Source: Stenotrophomonas indicatrix
Lineage (GTDB): Bacteria > Pseudomonadota > Gammaproteobacteria > Xanthomonadales > Xanthomonadaceae
Direction of reading: 5' to 3'
Assembly: GCF_002750975.1 (NCBI RefSeq)
Contig: NZ_PEJS01000001.1
Location: 2,170,001 to 2,234,000 of the forward strand
DNA: 64,000 bases
The position numbers and the translations under genes are program-made. The notes under the pieces are model-generated. The model searched no databases, was not told where the DNA came from, and worked only from the letters and a program-made list of their open reading frames with translations. Position 1 is the first letter of the stretch. Every line of letters begins with the position of its first letter. Below, piece by piece: positions 1 to 8,956 of the stretch.

Positions 1-1
1 C

Positions 2-1024
2 CAGCGTACGCGCTGGAAGACCCACCAGTTCTTCCTGAAGGACACCTGGCGGCTGCTCGATGACCGCCTGACCCTGGAGTTCGGCGCCAAGAGCCCGCAC
101 GCCACCTCCGATGCGCAGGCGCTGCCGGGCGATGCGAAGACACCGATCCTGCCGAGCTCGAACAACCAGTTCGCCACCGGTTCGCTGAAGGCCAGCAGGA
201 ATTTTCTGCCCAGCGTGGGTGCCAACTTCCGCCTCAGCGAGCATCACGAAGTGTTCGCCAGCTACGCCGAGAACATCGCCATGTTCCAGGGCGGCTTCAA
301 ACTTGGCCCACAGGCGGTCAGCCAGGCCACCTGGAACGCGCAGGGCAACCTGAAGCCGGAAGAATCACGCTCGCTGGAGGCGGGCTATCGCTTCGTCACC
401 GATACGTTGCAGGCATCGGTCGCTGCCTACAGCGTGCGCTTTGACAATCGCCTGCTGCAGTACAACCCCTGCGATTCGAGGCAGCCGGTCGGCCCCACCT
501 GCGGCAACCGTTTCTACAATGTCGGCGGCGTCGACAGCCGCGGTGCTGAACTGACCGTGCTGTGGACACCGAACGAGCACTTCAGCTGGTACACCTCGGC
601 GTCGCTGAACCGCTCGACATATGCCTCCAACTACACCCAGGCCGGCGCCGAGCAGCAGATCAAGGGCAAGATCCAGACCGACACGCCCAAGCAGCTGCTG
701 GCCACCGAAATCACCTGGCGCGACAACGGCTGGTTCGCCAGCCTGCGCGGCAAGTACACCGGCGAACGCTTCTACACCTATACCAACGACCAGGGCTTTG
801 GTGGCTTCACCGTGTTCGACCTGGCCGGTGGCTACGATTTCGGTCAGGTTGGCTTCGCCAAGGGCATGCGCCTGTCGCTGAACGTGACCAACGTAGGTGA
901 CAAGCGCTACGCCAGCAACCTGGACTCGAGCGTGTTCGCCCCCAGCGACCCGGCCGGCAAGCTGTATGTGTTCCATGCGTCGGCACCGCGCCAGGTGTTC
1001 GGTACCATCGACATCCGTTTCTGA
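2..1024 (+). CDS. TonB-dependent receptor, C-terminal part (5' end outside window)
   Basis: The frame is open from base 2 to a TGA at 1022-1024, giving the last 340 residues of an outer-membrane TonB-dependent receptor. Visible barrel features are alternating aromatic and polar strands, a LKPEESRSLEAGYRF strand typical of the family, a loop with a likely disulfide pair (NPCDSRQPVGPTCGN), and a C-terminal strand ending GTIDIRF with the terminal aromatic expected for BAM recognition. The plug domain is missing, so the substrate cannot be assigned. A phytase-like esterase follows 22 bp downstream, which suggests a paired uptake and processing system. Confidence 0.85.
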   Translation, partial: QRTRWKTHQFFLKDTWRLLDDRLTLEFGAKSPHATSDAQALPGDAKTPILPSSNNQFATGSLKASRNFLPSVGANFRLSEHHEVFASYAENIAMFQGGFKLGPQAVSQATWNAQGNLKPEESRSLEAGYRFVTDTLQASVAAYSVRFDNRLLQYNPCDSRQPVGPTCGNRFYNVGGVDSRGAELTVLWTPNEHFSWYTSASLNRSTYASNYTQAGAEQQIKGKIQTDTPKQLLATEITWRDNGWFASLRGKYTGERFYTYTNDQGFGGFTVFDLAGGYDFGQVGFAKGMRLSLNVTNVGDKRYASNLDSSVFAPSDPAGKLYVFHASAPRQVFGTIDIRF

Positions 1025-1046
1025 TCGCCGGCCGAGGAGTCCATTG

Positions 1047-2507
1047 ATGTCCGTTACTGCCCTGCTGTTGGCCGCGCTCTCGGTCAGCGGCTACAACGCA
1101 CCGCATGAAGCCCGCGGCATGCCACCACGCGCGGTGGACGTGGCCAGCTTCACTTACGTGGACAAGGGATTGGTCGCCGCCGGACGATTGCCGGCCGGCA
1201 CCGTGGACTTCCTCGGCGATACGCTGGGCTCGTTCTCGTCGTTGGCGGTACAGCCGGGCACGTGGCGGCGTACCGCGCATGGCTATGAAGGGGTGCTGTG
1301 GACCCTGCCCGACCGCGGTCGCAACGATCCGGAGGCCGGCCTGTTCTACGACTACGCTGGCCGCCTGGAGCACATGCAGCTGCGCATCGACTGGCCTGCA
1401 GACAAGCCAGAGAGCTTCGGCACGCTGACGATGAAGCCGGAAAAGGGGCTGGTGCTGAAGGACTACAACGGCCAGCCATTCACCGGTGCCGACCCCGGTG
1501 ATCACACCATCATCCAGCGTGGCGTGGTGCTGCCCTCACCCGCCGTGGGCGCGGGGGCCGGCAAGGTCGCACTTGATGCCGAATCGCTGCAGTTCACTGC
1601 GGACGGCCACTTCTACATCGGCGACGAGTACACCGCCAACGTCTATTACTTCAACGCACAGGGGCAGCTGCAGGGCGTGATCGTGCCGCCGCAGGCGATC
1701 CAGCCACAACGTGATGGCAAGCCTGCCTTTGGATCGTTGGCCCCGCCGCAGACCGGGCGCCGCAACAACCAGGGCGTGGAAGGCATGGGCCTGTCGCCCG
1801 ACGGCACACGGCTGTTCGTTGCCCTGCAGAGCGCGCTGATGCAGGACAGCGCGGCGGGCAATGCCGCCGGCCGCATCAACACCCGCGTGCTGGTCTACGA
1901 CGTGTCTGCCAACCCGACGCCGACGCAACCGGTGGGCCACCATGTGATGATCCTGCCCGCCTACGCCCACGACGGCAAAGGCAAGCTCGACCGTACCGCT
2001 GCACAGAGCGAACTGCGTGCGCTGGACAACGAGCGTTTCCTGATGCTGGCGCGCGATGGCAATGGACTGGGCAAGGAGGGCAACGACCCGATCGTCTATA
2101 AATCGGTGCTGCTGGTGAACGTGGCGCAGGCCTCCAATCTGGTGGACACGGCCTATGAGACCGGCACGGTATCGGTGCTGGCCGATCCGGCTGACGCCAT
2201 GTTGAAGACCGGCATCGTGCCCGCCAAGGTCAATGAGGTGCTGAACCTGCTCGACCGGCCACAGCTGGCCCGGGCCGGGCTGGACCTGGATACAGGGCGC
2301 GGCCCTCACCCGGGATTGCTGTCGGAGAAGTGGGAAGCAATGGACGTGTTGCCGGCGCTTGATCCAGAGCACCCGAACGACGTACTGCTGCTGATCGGCA
2401 ACGACAACGACTTCACCGCCCGCAACTGCCGCATGCAGGGTGAGCACTGCGACAGTGCGTACGACAACGACAACCGGGTGCTGGTGTATCGGCTCACCCT
2501 GCCGTAG
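1047..2507 (+). CDS. Esterase-like activity of phytase family protein
   Basis: This 486-residue protein matches the phytase-like esterase family (PF13449 type, beta-propeller). It has a short hydrophobic N-terminus that may be an export signal, a central EGMGLSPDGTRLFVALQ strand, paired DGRGNDPE-like and DNDNRVLVYRL segments, and acidic loops that could bind metal. The ATG at 1047 follows a GAGGAG-like site and lies 22 bp after the receptor stop, so the two are probably co-transcribed. The in-frame extension back to 897 overlaps the receptor and is rejected. The TAG stop is supplied by the GTAG head of a SMAG repeat. Substrate is unknown; phosphate esters or a ligand taken up by the receptor are both possible. 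Confidence 0.75.
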   Translation: MSVTALLLAALSVSGYNAPHEARGMPPRAVDVASFTYVDKGLVAAGRLPAGTVDFLGDTLGSFSSLAVQPGTWRRTAHGYEGVLWTLPDRGRNDPEAGLFYDYAGRLEHMQLRIDWPADKPESFGTLTMKPEKGLVLKDYNGQPFTGADPGDHTIIQRGVVLPSPAVGAGAGKVALDAESLQFTADGHFYIGDEYTANVYYFNAQGQLQGVIVPPQAIQPQRDGKPAFGSLAPPQTGRRNNQGVEGMGLSPDGTRLFVALQSALMQDSAAGNAAGRINTRVLVYDVSANPTPTQPVGHHVMILPAYAHDGKGKLDRTAAQSELRALDNERFLMLARDGNGLGKEGNDPIVYKSVLLVNVAQASNLVDTAYETGTVSVLADPADAMLKTGIVPAKVNEVLNLLDRPQLARAGLDLDTGRGPHPGLLSEKWEAMDVLPALDPEHPNDVLLLIGNDNDFTARNCRMQGEHCDSAYDNDNRVLVYRLTLP

Positions 2508-2689
2508 TGCCGGCCGCTGGCCGGCAACCTCATGAACCTCCGGACGCACCGCCTGGTTGCCGGCCAGCGGCCGGCACTACCCGACAGGAAAATCCCGCGC
2601 GCCTGCCCCGTGGTAGTGCCGACCGCTGGTCGGCAGCCTCATGAATCTCCGGAAACACCGCCTGGTTGCCGGCCAGCGGCCGGCTCTAC
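2504..2689. repeat. Cluster of four SMAG-type REP palindromes
   Basis: Four copies of the GTAG-headed palindrome with a CCGGC..GCCGG stem lie in alternating orientation: plus at 2504-2529, minus at 2556-2580, plus at 2613-2638 (stem changed to CCGAC/GTCGG, so pairing is kept), and minus at 2664-2689. The first copy supplies the stop of the upstream esterase gene and the last supplies the stop of the transposase gene. They match the SMAG family known from S. maltophilia. Confidence 0.9.
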
Positions 2690-3129
2690 CAGATCGACCA
2701 CGCATAGGGATACTGGCCAATCTCCCTGGCCAGGCCCGCTCGAATGGGATTTCCCAGGATATACAGAGCCTGGCGATGCAACGATTCCTCTGCCCTGACC
2801 GCATGATCGAAGTACCCGGACTGCCAGACCACGCCGCGACGACCGACCAGCCGATTCAAGGACAACGCGCTGGATGACTTGAACCGACGGGCGATACCCG
2901 ACAGCTCCGACGCACGTAGTTGCAACATCCAATGCACATGATCCGGCATCACCACCCATGCCAGTGACTGGACCAGGCCTTGTCGCTCCAGTTCCTCAAA
3001 CTGGCTGGAGACGCAGCCTGCGGTAGCGCCGCATTCAAAGCGTCGGCGGCGCTGGCATGTTGTCGTGGTCAGCACATATACCTGACCGATGATGGAGCGC
3101 CGCCCGTGGCGCAGGAGATCGCTGCTCAT
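2686..3129 (-). CDS. rayT: REP-associated tyrosine transposase (RAYT)
   Basis: This 147-residue protein is a Y1 transposase-like RAYT. The HUH-type motif appears as MPDHVHWML near residue 62-70, and the family signature YILGNPIRAGL near residue 122 follows the likely catalytic tyrosine region. RAYTs are single-copy, domesticated relatives of IS200/IS605 transposases that cut and join REP hairpins. SMAG hairpins lie directly at both ends of the gene, and its TAG stop lies inside the GTAG of the adjoining copy. The length is usual for RAYTs, the frame is intact, and the local base composition is somewhat less GC-biased than its neighbours. Confidence 0.9.
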   Translation of the reverse strand: MSSDLLRHGRRSIIGQVYVLTTTTCQRRRRFECGATAGCVSSQFEELERQGLVQSLAWVVMPDHVHWMLQLRASELSGIARRFKSSSALSLNRLVGRRGVVWQSGYFDHAVRAEESLHRQALYILGNPIRAGLAREIGQYPYAWSIW

Positions 3130-3212
3130 GGCCCATCGTGGATCAGGCAGACATCGCTGGCTGTCGGGGAACAGCGCGAGATTCCATGAGGATGTTGCTG
3201 ACAGTCTGCTGG

Positions 3213-3403
3213 GGTTGCCGGCCAGCGGCCGGCACTACCCAATGCAAAAGCCCGTCACGTCCGCCCCATGGTAGTGCCGGCCGCTGGCCGGCAACCCACG
3301 CCAACGCACAAGCCCATCGCGCCTGCCCCGTGGTAGTGCCGGCCGCTGGCCGGCAACCTCACAAACCCCGACCGGTGGTAGTGCCGGCCGCTGGCCGGCA
3401 ACC
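3213..3403. repeat. Cluster of four SMAG-type REP palindromes upstream of the RAYT gene
   Basis: One minus-oriented copy (3213-3238) and three plus-oriented copies (3271-3296, 3333-3358, 3378-3403) of the GTAGTGCCGGCC..GGCCGGCAAC element fill most of the gap between the transposase and the entA end. Short spacers of related sequence (for example the CGCCTGCCCCGTG stretch) separate them, as if the units spread by local duplication. No gene is seen between 3130 and 3436. Confidence 0.88.
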
Positions 3404-3436
3404 CATGAACCCCGCCCGGCGGTGTGGCCGGCCCCG

Positions 3437-4201
3437 TCACCCGCGCAGCGTGGCGCCACCATCCACATACAGGTCACTCATCGCCACGTGCCCGGCCTGC
3501 TCGGACAGCAGGAACATCACCGCCTGCGCGATGTCCTCCGGCGTGGCCAGCTTGCGCAAGGGGATGCCCGCCTTGTAGGTGGCCGGATTGCCGGCGATCA
3601 CCCGTGCCGCGCCCTGCTCGTCTTCCCACATGCCGGTCTGCATCGGGGTCAGCGTGGAGCCCGGCGCAACGATGTTGCAGCGGATGCCCAACGGTGCCAG
3701 CTCCAGGCCCAGGCAACGGGTGAACATCGTCGCCGCCGCCTTCGAGGCGGCATAGGCGGCCATGCCATGCCGTGGCACGCCCGCCGCGTTGGAACTGACG
3801 GTCACGATGGCGCCTTGCCGGCGCGGCGACATCACCCGTGCCAGTGCGCGGCCCACATGGAACACACCATCGGCATTGACCGCGAACACCCTGCGCCAAT
3901 CCGCGTCACGGGTGTCCACGACCTCACCGACATGCAGCACGCCCGCCACGCTGGCCGCCAACATGATCGGTCCCACCGTGGCTTCCACCTCGTTTACCAG
4001 CGCGTCCACGGCCGCGCCGTCGGTGACGTCCAGTGCGAAAGCCTGCACGCGACCATCGTCGGTCGTCAGCGCAGGTCGCTCGCGATCGGTTGCCACGACC
4101 CGGCACCCTGCGTCCAGCAGTTGCCCGACCAGCGCCGCACCGATACCGCCCGCTGCGCCGGTCACCAGCGCCACATTTCCTTCAAAACCCGTCAGCTGCA
4201 T
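3437..4201 (-). CDS. entA: 2,3-dihydro-2,3-dihydroxybenzoate dehydrogenase EntA
   Basis: Short-chain dehydrogenase of 254 residues (E. coli EntA is 248). It has the NAD-binding TGAAGGIG motif near residue 13, the NAG-equivalent region, and the catalytic YAASK near residue 150. It oxidises 2,3-dihydro-DHB to 2,3-dihydroxybenzoate in the cytosol. The start at 4201 (MQLTGFEG) is chosen because the longer frame runs into entF; it overlaps the entF stop by 10 bp. It is the last gene of the entSCEBB'FA operon, which supports EntA over a generic SDR. Confidence 0.9.
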   Translation of the reverse strand: MQLTGFEGNVALVTGAAGGIGAALVGQLLDAGCRVVATDRERPALTTDDGRVQAFALDVTDGAAVDALVNEVEATVGPIMLAASVAGVLHVGEVVDTRDADWRRVFAVNADGVFHVGRALARVMSPRRQGAIVTVSSNAAGVPRHGMAAYAASKAAATMFTRCLGLELAPLGIRCNIVAPGSTLTPMQTGMWEDEQGAARVIAGNPATYKAGIPLRKLATPEDIAQAVMFLLSEQAGHVAMSDLYVDGGATLRG

Positions 4202-7200
4202 GTTGCGCTCTCCTGTTGCCTGTCCCACTGCTGCAGCCGCGCCGACAACCACGGTGCCAGCTGCGCCACCGCATCACGCCCGGTCAGTTCGGCGTGCAGG
4301 AACGGCAGCTCGATGGCATCCACCTGCAGCGCATGTGCCTTCCATAGCGCGGACTGCAACTGCGGCCGTGCCTGATGATCGCGTCCGGCCCGCACATGCG
4401 CCAGCGTTCCGACGAAGGGTCGGTGCTGGTGTTCGCGGATCAGTCGATTGGTTCCGGTCACCGCCCGTACCACGCCGTCGAGCACCACCTCGGGCAGGCT
4501 GCCCAGCGCGCTGCCGCCGCGCCGCAGGAAGGCGAGGATGCGCCCGCGATCGTCCAGTTCCGGATGCGCGTCCGGGTCATGCCCGGCGATGGCCAACAGC
4601 GCCCGCAGTGCCGCGATCGGGTCGGGCTCCGGTTCGGCACGCCAGCATTCGCTGGGATAGGCATCGAGCAGCACCAGTTCGCCGACCTCGCGGCCGATGT
4701 CATGCAGGCGCACGGCCATCGCCTGCGCGAGGATGCCGCCCACCGACCAGCCGAGCAGATGGATCGGCCCCTGTGGCTGCAGCGTGATCACCCGCTGCAC
4801 ATAGTCATTGGCCATGGCCTCGATGCTGCCTGGCAGCGGTTGCGTGGGGTCGAGCGCGGGTGACTGAAGCCCGTACACCGCGCGCGTTGGCTGCAGCGCC
4901 CGGGCCAGTGCGCGATAGTTCCAGGCAATGCCGCCTGCCGGGTGCAGCACGAACAGGGGGGCTGCGGTTGCCTCGTCGGATGCAGACAGCGCAATCACCG
5001 GCCCCAGCGCGTGATCGGCGCGTGCGGGCGGCTCGGCAATGCGTGCCGCCAGCGCGGCTACGGTCGGTTGCGCGAACAGCGCGCCCAGCCCCAGCTCGCA
5101 ACGCCAGCGCTGCTCGATGGCCAGCAGCAGGTGCACGGCCGACAGGGAGTCCCCTCCGATGCTGAAGAAATCCACATCAACCGCCACCGGCAGTTCACCC
5201 CCCAGCGCCTGTGCGAACAGCCCGGCCAGTTCCTGCTCCAGCGGCGTACGCGGCGCCTGCCCCGCAACGTCCTGCTGCGGCGGTTTCGGCAGCGCAGACC
5301 GGTCCAGCTTGCCATTGGCGGTCACCGGCCACTGATCCACGCCCACGAACGCAGACGGCACCATGTAGTCCGGCACCCGCGCCAGCAGATGGCTGCGCAG
5401 CGCCGCTGCATCGAACAGCGCCGTCGGCACATAGGCGACCAGCCGCGCCTCGCCGGGTAGATCATCGCGCAACAGCACTTCCACCCGGTCCATTCCAGGC
5501 AGCTCGCGCAACGCTGCTTCAATCTCGCCAAGTTCGATGCGCAGGCCGCGCAGCTTTACCTGATGGTCGCTGCGCCCCAGGTACTCGACCGCACCGTCGC
5601 CCCGCCAGCGTGCCACGTCGCCGGTGCGGTAGATGCGCTCACCCGGCAGGAACGGATCCGCCAGGAAGCGCTCGGCCGTCAGGTCGTCGCGGCCGAGATA
5701 GCCGCGCGCCAACTGCACACCGCCGAGGTACAGGTCACCGGCCACGCCCACCGGCACGGGCTGCATCCGTGCGTCCAGCACATACAGGCGGGTGTTCCAG
5801 ACCGGGAAACCGATCGGCACCGGGCGCGAGCGGTCATCGGCCGAGGCTGGCCACCAGCTCACATCCACTGCCGCTTCGGTCGGCCCGTAGAGGTTGTGCA
5901 GTTCGGCATGTACCCGCGCGTGGAAGCGGTCACGCAGTGCGGCATCCAGCGCCTCGCCACTGGTGAACACGCGCCGCAGCCGCAGGTCCTGTGAGGCCGG
6001 TGCAGCCAGGAACGCATCCAGCATCGACGGTACGAAATGTGCGGTGGTGACACCATGGACGCGGATCAATCGCGCCAGCTCGGTCGGGTCGCGGTGTGCG
6101 TCCGGCCCCGCCAACACCAGCGTCGCGCCGCACAGCAGTGGCAGGAAGAATTCCCAGACCGATACGTCGAACGTTGCCGGGGTCTTCTGCAGAATCCGGT
6201 CGTCGGCACCCATGCCATAGTGCTCGCGCATCCACAGCAGGCGATTGACGATGGCTCGGTGTTCGATCACCACGCCCTTGGGCTCGCCGGTCGAACCGGA
6301 GGTATAGATCACATAGGCCGCATCGTCGCCCGTCGGGCCCGGCCAGGGTGCGGCAAAGCTCACGTCGGTCCACTGCTCCGGCGGCAGCACCGGCACATCT
6401 GAAAGACGGGATTGCACGCCGGCCTCTGCCAGTACGCAGACCGGTTGCGCCGACGCCAGGATGCGCGCCAGGCGCTCCGCGGGATGGGCAAGGTCCAGTG
6501 GCAGGTACGCGCCGCCTGCACGCAGCACTGCCAGCAACGCAACCACCAGTTCCAGCGAACGCGGCAGCGCTACGGCAACGACCGTGCCCGGGCCCACGCC
6601 CAGCGAGCGCAGCTGCGCGGCCAGGGCGAAGCTGCGGGCCTCCAGCGCAGCATGGTCCAGCGTCGTATCGCCGAACACCAGCGCCGCTGCCGACGGATCG
6701 CGGTCCATGCCCTGCTGCAGCAGTTCGACCAGGGTGGTGCCAGGCAGCGCATGCGTGGTGGCATTGAAGCCATGCACGACCTGCTTCAATTCTTCCGGCG
6801 TGGCCAGTGGCACCGTCGCGATGTCTTCGGCCAGCAGCGCGGCCGACACGAAATGCAGCAGCCGCCGGGCATGCGCCTTCATGTCATCCAGCCCATACAG
6901 GGCCGGGTTTGCTTCAATCTCCAGATCCAGCAGGGTCTGTCCATCGCCACGGAAGCCCAGTGTCAGGTCGTCGACCGGGCCGGTGCTCAGCACTTCCAGT
7001 GAAGCCTGCACACCCGGCAGCGCCAGCGGCTTGTAGAACGGCTGTACGTTGATCAACGGCCCATGCAGACGGTGCTGTGCACCGACCAGGCCGAGGTCAC
7101 GACGCAGCTGTTCGCCACGGTAGCGCCCATGCTTGCGGCTCTGACTGAGCTGGCGCCCGATGCGCCGGCAGAATTCCTCGACGCCGCCCTCGCCCCCTGC

Positions 7201-8070
7201 TACACGCAGCGGCAGCACGTTCATCACCATCGCCGGCACCCGCGCCGCCGCGTTGCCCAGCCGCGCCATGTACGGCACCCCGAGCACGACTTCCTCGGAC
7301 GCACTCATGCGACGCACATACTCGGCGGCCAACGCGGCAAGCACATCCGGCCACGGCTGCAACCACGATGCCGAGACCTGCAGCAGGTGCTCGCGCAAGG
7401 CGGGGTCCACCGGCTGCACCCAGCGCAATGCATCGTCACTGGCCGCGGCGGTGCCGGCCAGGCCGGTGGAGGCCGGGGCGCCCTGCAGCGCCTGCAACCA
7501 CCACTGCCGGTCGACGTCGCGGCGCGCATCACTGCGGTAGCTGGCATCATCGGCCAGCACGCCCGCCAACCCTGGCAGCGCACTACCGGTGCGGCCCGCA
7601 TACAGGGCGCAGACGCGGTCAGTGAACAGCGCCATGCCATAGCCATCGGTGGCCAGGTGATGCACGCGCAGGTACCAGGCCCAGCGCTGGCCCCCCAGGT
7701 CGAACAGCACCTGCTGGCTCAGCCGGTCGCGGGTCGGGTCGACCGCGCTGCAGCGGTCAGCCAGCATCGCCGCACGCGCCGTCTGCTGCGGATCATCGGC
7801 CGCGGCGACATCGCGCAGCTGCAGCAATGGCACCCGCGCGGGCTCGTGCCACTGCACGGGCTGGCCGTCCTCGGCCTCGGCGAAACGCAACGCCAGCGCC
7901 TCGGCCTCGACGGCGGCCTGGTTGGCGGCAGCGGTGAACGCCGGCACATCCAGCAAACCCTCGATCCACACCGCGTGCGCGGTATTGAATGCAGGATTCT
8001 GCGGTGCCAGCCGCTGGGCAAACCACAGCCCTGCCTGCGCCTCGGTCAGCGGCAGCGGCGATCCGTTCAT
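4192..8070 (-). CDS. entF: Non-ribosomal peptide synthetase EntF (C-A-T-TE)
   Basis: This 1292-residue protein has nearly the length of E. coli EntF. Domains in order are condensation (HHLATDG, residues 137-143), adenylation (YVIYTSGSTGEPKG near 590), carrier (FFSIGGDSLSA near 990) and thioesterase (LLGWSVGG, nucleophile Ser). Read against GrsA numbering, the adenylation pocket is D-V-W-H-F-S-L-V-D-K, the code for L-serine. The enzyme should join 2,3-DHB from the EntB' carrier to serine and release the product through its thioesterase. The ATG at 8068-8070 overlaps the entB' stop as ATGA. Confidence 0.95.
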   Translation of the reverse strand: MNGSPLPLTEAQAGLWFAQRLAPQNPAFNTAHAVWIEGLLDVPAFTAAANQAAVEAEALALRFAEAEDGQPVQWHEPARVPLLQLRDVAAADDPQQTARAAMLADRCSAVDPTRDRLSQQVLFDLGGQRWAWYLRVHHLATDGYGMALFTDRVCALYAGRTGSALPGLAGVLADDASYRSDARRDVDRQWWLQALQGAPASTGLAGTAAASDDALRWVQPVDPALREHLLQVSASWLQPWPDVLAALAAEYVRRMSASEEVVLGVPYMARLGNAAARVPAMVMNVLPLRVAGGEGGVEEFCRRIGRQLSQSRKHGRYRGEQLRRDLGLVGAQHRLHGPLINVQPFYKPLALPGVQASLEVLSTGPVDDLTLGFRGDGQTLLDLEIEANPALYGLDDMKAHARRLLHFVSAALLAEDIATVPLATPEELKQVVHGFNATTHALPGTTLVELLQQGMDRDPSAAALVFGDTTLDHAALEARSFALAAQLRSLGVGPGTVVAVALPRSLELVVALLAVLRAGGAYLPLDLAHPAERLARILASAQPVCVLAEAGVQSRLSDVPVLPPEQWTDVSFAAPWPGPTGDDAAYVIYTSGSTGEPKGVVIEHRAIVNRLLWMREHYGMGADDRILQKTPATFDVSVWEFFLPLLCGATLVLAGPDAHRDPTELARLIRVHGVTTAHFVPSMLDAFLAAPASQDLRLRRVFTSGEALDAALRDRFHARVHAELHNLYGPTEAAVDVSWWPASADDRSRPVPIGFPVWNTRLYVLDARMQPVPVGVAGDLYLGGVQLARGYLGRDDLTAERFLADPFLPGERIYRTGDVARWRGDGAVEYLGRSDHQVKLRGLRIELGEIEAALRELPGMDRVEVLLRDDLPGEARLVAYVPTALFDAAALRSHLLARVPDYMVPSAFVGVDQWPVTANGKLDRSALPKPPQQDVAGQAPRTPLEQELAGLFAQALGGELPVAVDVDFFSIGGDSLSAVHLLLAIEQRWRCELGLGALFAQPTVAALAARIAEPPARADHALGPVIALSASDEATAAPLFVLHPAGGIAWNYRALARALQPTRAVYGLQSPALDPTQPLPGSIEAMANDYVQRVITLQPQGPIHLLGWSVGGILAQAMAVRLHDIGREVGELVLLDAYPSECWRAEPEPDPIAALRALLAIAGHDPDAHPELDDRGRILAFLRRGGSALGSLPEVVLDGVVRAVTGTNRLIREHQHRPFVGTLAHVRAGRDHQARPQLQSALWKAHALQVDAIELPFLHAELTGRDAVAQLAPWLSARLQQWDRQQESATCS

Positions 8071-8324
8071 GCCGTCTGCGCGGCCTGCAGCTGCTGCACC
8101 ACCGCCCACCACTGGCGCAGCGTGGTGTGCTCAGCCAGCTGCGCGAACTCCAGTGGCAGCCCGGTGTTGCCCCAGGCCAGCACCAGCCCCAGCATGCGCA
8201 TCGAATCCAGATCCAGATCGATCAGGTTGTCATCATCGCCGATGTCCGCCGCGTGGCAGTCCAGCACGCGGGCGACGTCGGCGCGCATGCGCTCCAAGGT
8301 CAAGGTTTCGGTCGTCGCGTTCAT
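8067..8324 (-). CDS. entB': Stand-alone aryl carrier protein EntB'
   Basis: An 85-residue acyl carrier domain with the phosphopantetheine site in LDLDSMRML (Ser near residue 41). It corresponds to the C-terminal aryl carrier domain that is fused to the isochorismatase in E. coli EntB. EntE should load 2,3-DHB onto it and EntF should accept the aryl group. The ATG at 8324 overlaps the isochorismatase stop as TGATG; a GTG three bases earlier is also possible. The entB/entB' split is established for S. maltophilia. Confidence 0.9.
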   Translation of the reverse strand: MNATTETLTLERMRADVARVLDCHAADIGDDDNLIDLDLDSMRMLGLVLAWGNTGLPLEFAQLAEHTTLRQWWAVVQQLQAAQTA

Positions 8325-8956
8325 CACATTGCCTCCAGCAGCTGGTCGGTGGTCATCGGTACGCCGCAGGTGCGGGCGATCCAGTGCAGCGCCTGGTCAT
8401 GGTCGGCACGCGAGAAATCGGCCACGGCATCGGCAGCGATGAACGTCTCGATGTCACGCTGGAACGCCTCCACCGCCGTCGCGGTGCATCCGATGTGCGC
8501 GTAGACGCCGGTGATCAGCAGCTGGTCGCGGCCGCGCACGCGCATCAGCGTTTCCAGATTGCTGCGCTGGAACGCGCTGTAGCGGTGCTTTACCAGCACA
8601 TGCTCGCCCGGCTGCGGCGCGAGTGCGTCGATGATCGGCTCGTGGTCGGCACGCCGGCCCATGCCCGGGCCCCACAGGTCTGCCTGCAGGCCGCGGTCGC
8701 GGCGGTCCTGGTCGCCGTGCTGGGCGGTGTAGAACACCGGAATGCCGTGCATACGGCAATGTCCCAGCAGTCGCGCGATGTTGTCCACCGCCGGCTGGAG
8801 CGGCGCGTTGCCGGCGTCGAATGCGGCGAGGAAATAGCGCTGCATGTCGTGTACCAGCAAGGCAACACGATCACGCTGGGGGCGCCAGGCGCCTCGCGCC
8901 TGCGGCAGTTCCGCAGCGGTCGGCAGGGAATACGGGGTAATGCGGGGCAGCGCCAT
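8324..8956 (-). CDS. entB: Isochorismatase EntB (catalytic domain only)
   Basis: This 210-residue cysteine-hydrolase-fold isochorismatase has the N-terminal PYSLPTAAELP segment and VHDMQRYF strand of EntB/DhbB, the conserved KHRYSAF region, and ITGVYAHIGC in place of the cysteine-centred motif. It hydrolyses isochorismate to 2,3-dihydro-2,3-DHB and pyruvate. The protein ends where the carrier domain begins in E. coli EntB, and that domain is encoded by the next gene. The start at 8956 overlaps the entE stop (TGATG). Confidence 0.92.
   Translation of the reverse strand: MALPRITPYSLPTAAELPQARGAWRPQRDRVALLVHDMQRYFLAAFDAGNAPLQPAVDNIARLLGHCRMHGIPVFYTAQHGDQDRRDRGLQADLWGPGMGRRADHEPIIDALAPQPGEHVLVKHRYSAFQRSNLETLMRVRGRDQLLITGVYAHIGCTATAVEAFQRDIETFIAADAVADFSRADHDQALHWIARTCGVPMTTDQLLEAM

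Noticed and set aside
897..1046. The longer start of the phytase-like protein
   Set aside because: The extension overlaps the receptor end in another frame and has no signal-like sequence; the ATG at 1047 has a ribosome site.
2504..3403. The repeat cluster as a CRISPR array
   Set aside because: The units are palindromes in both orientations with irregular spacers, no uniform spacer length and no cas genes; they are REP elements with a RAYT.
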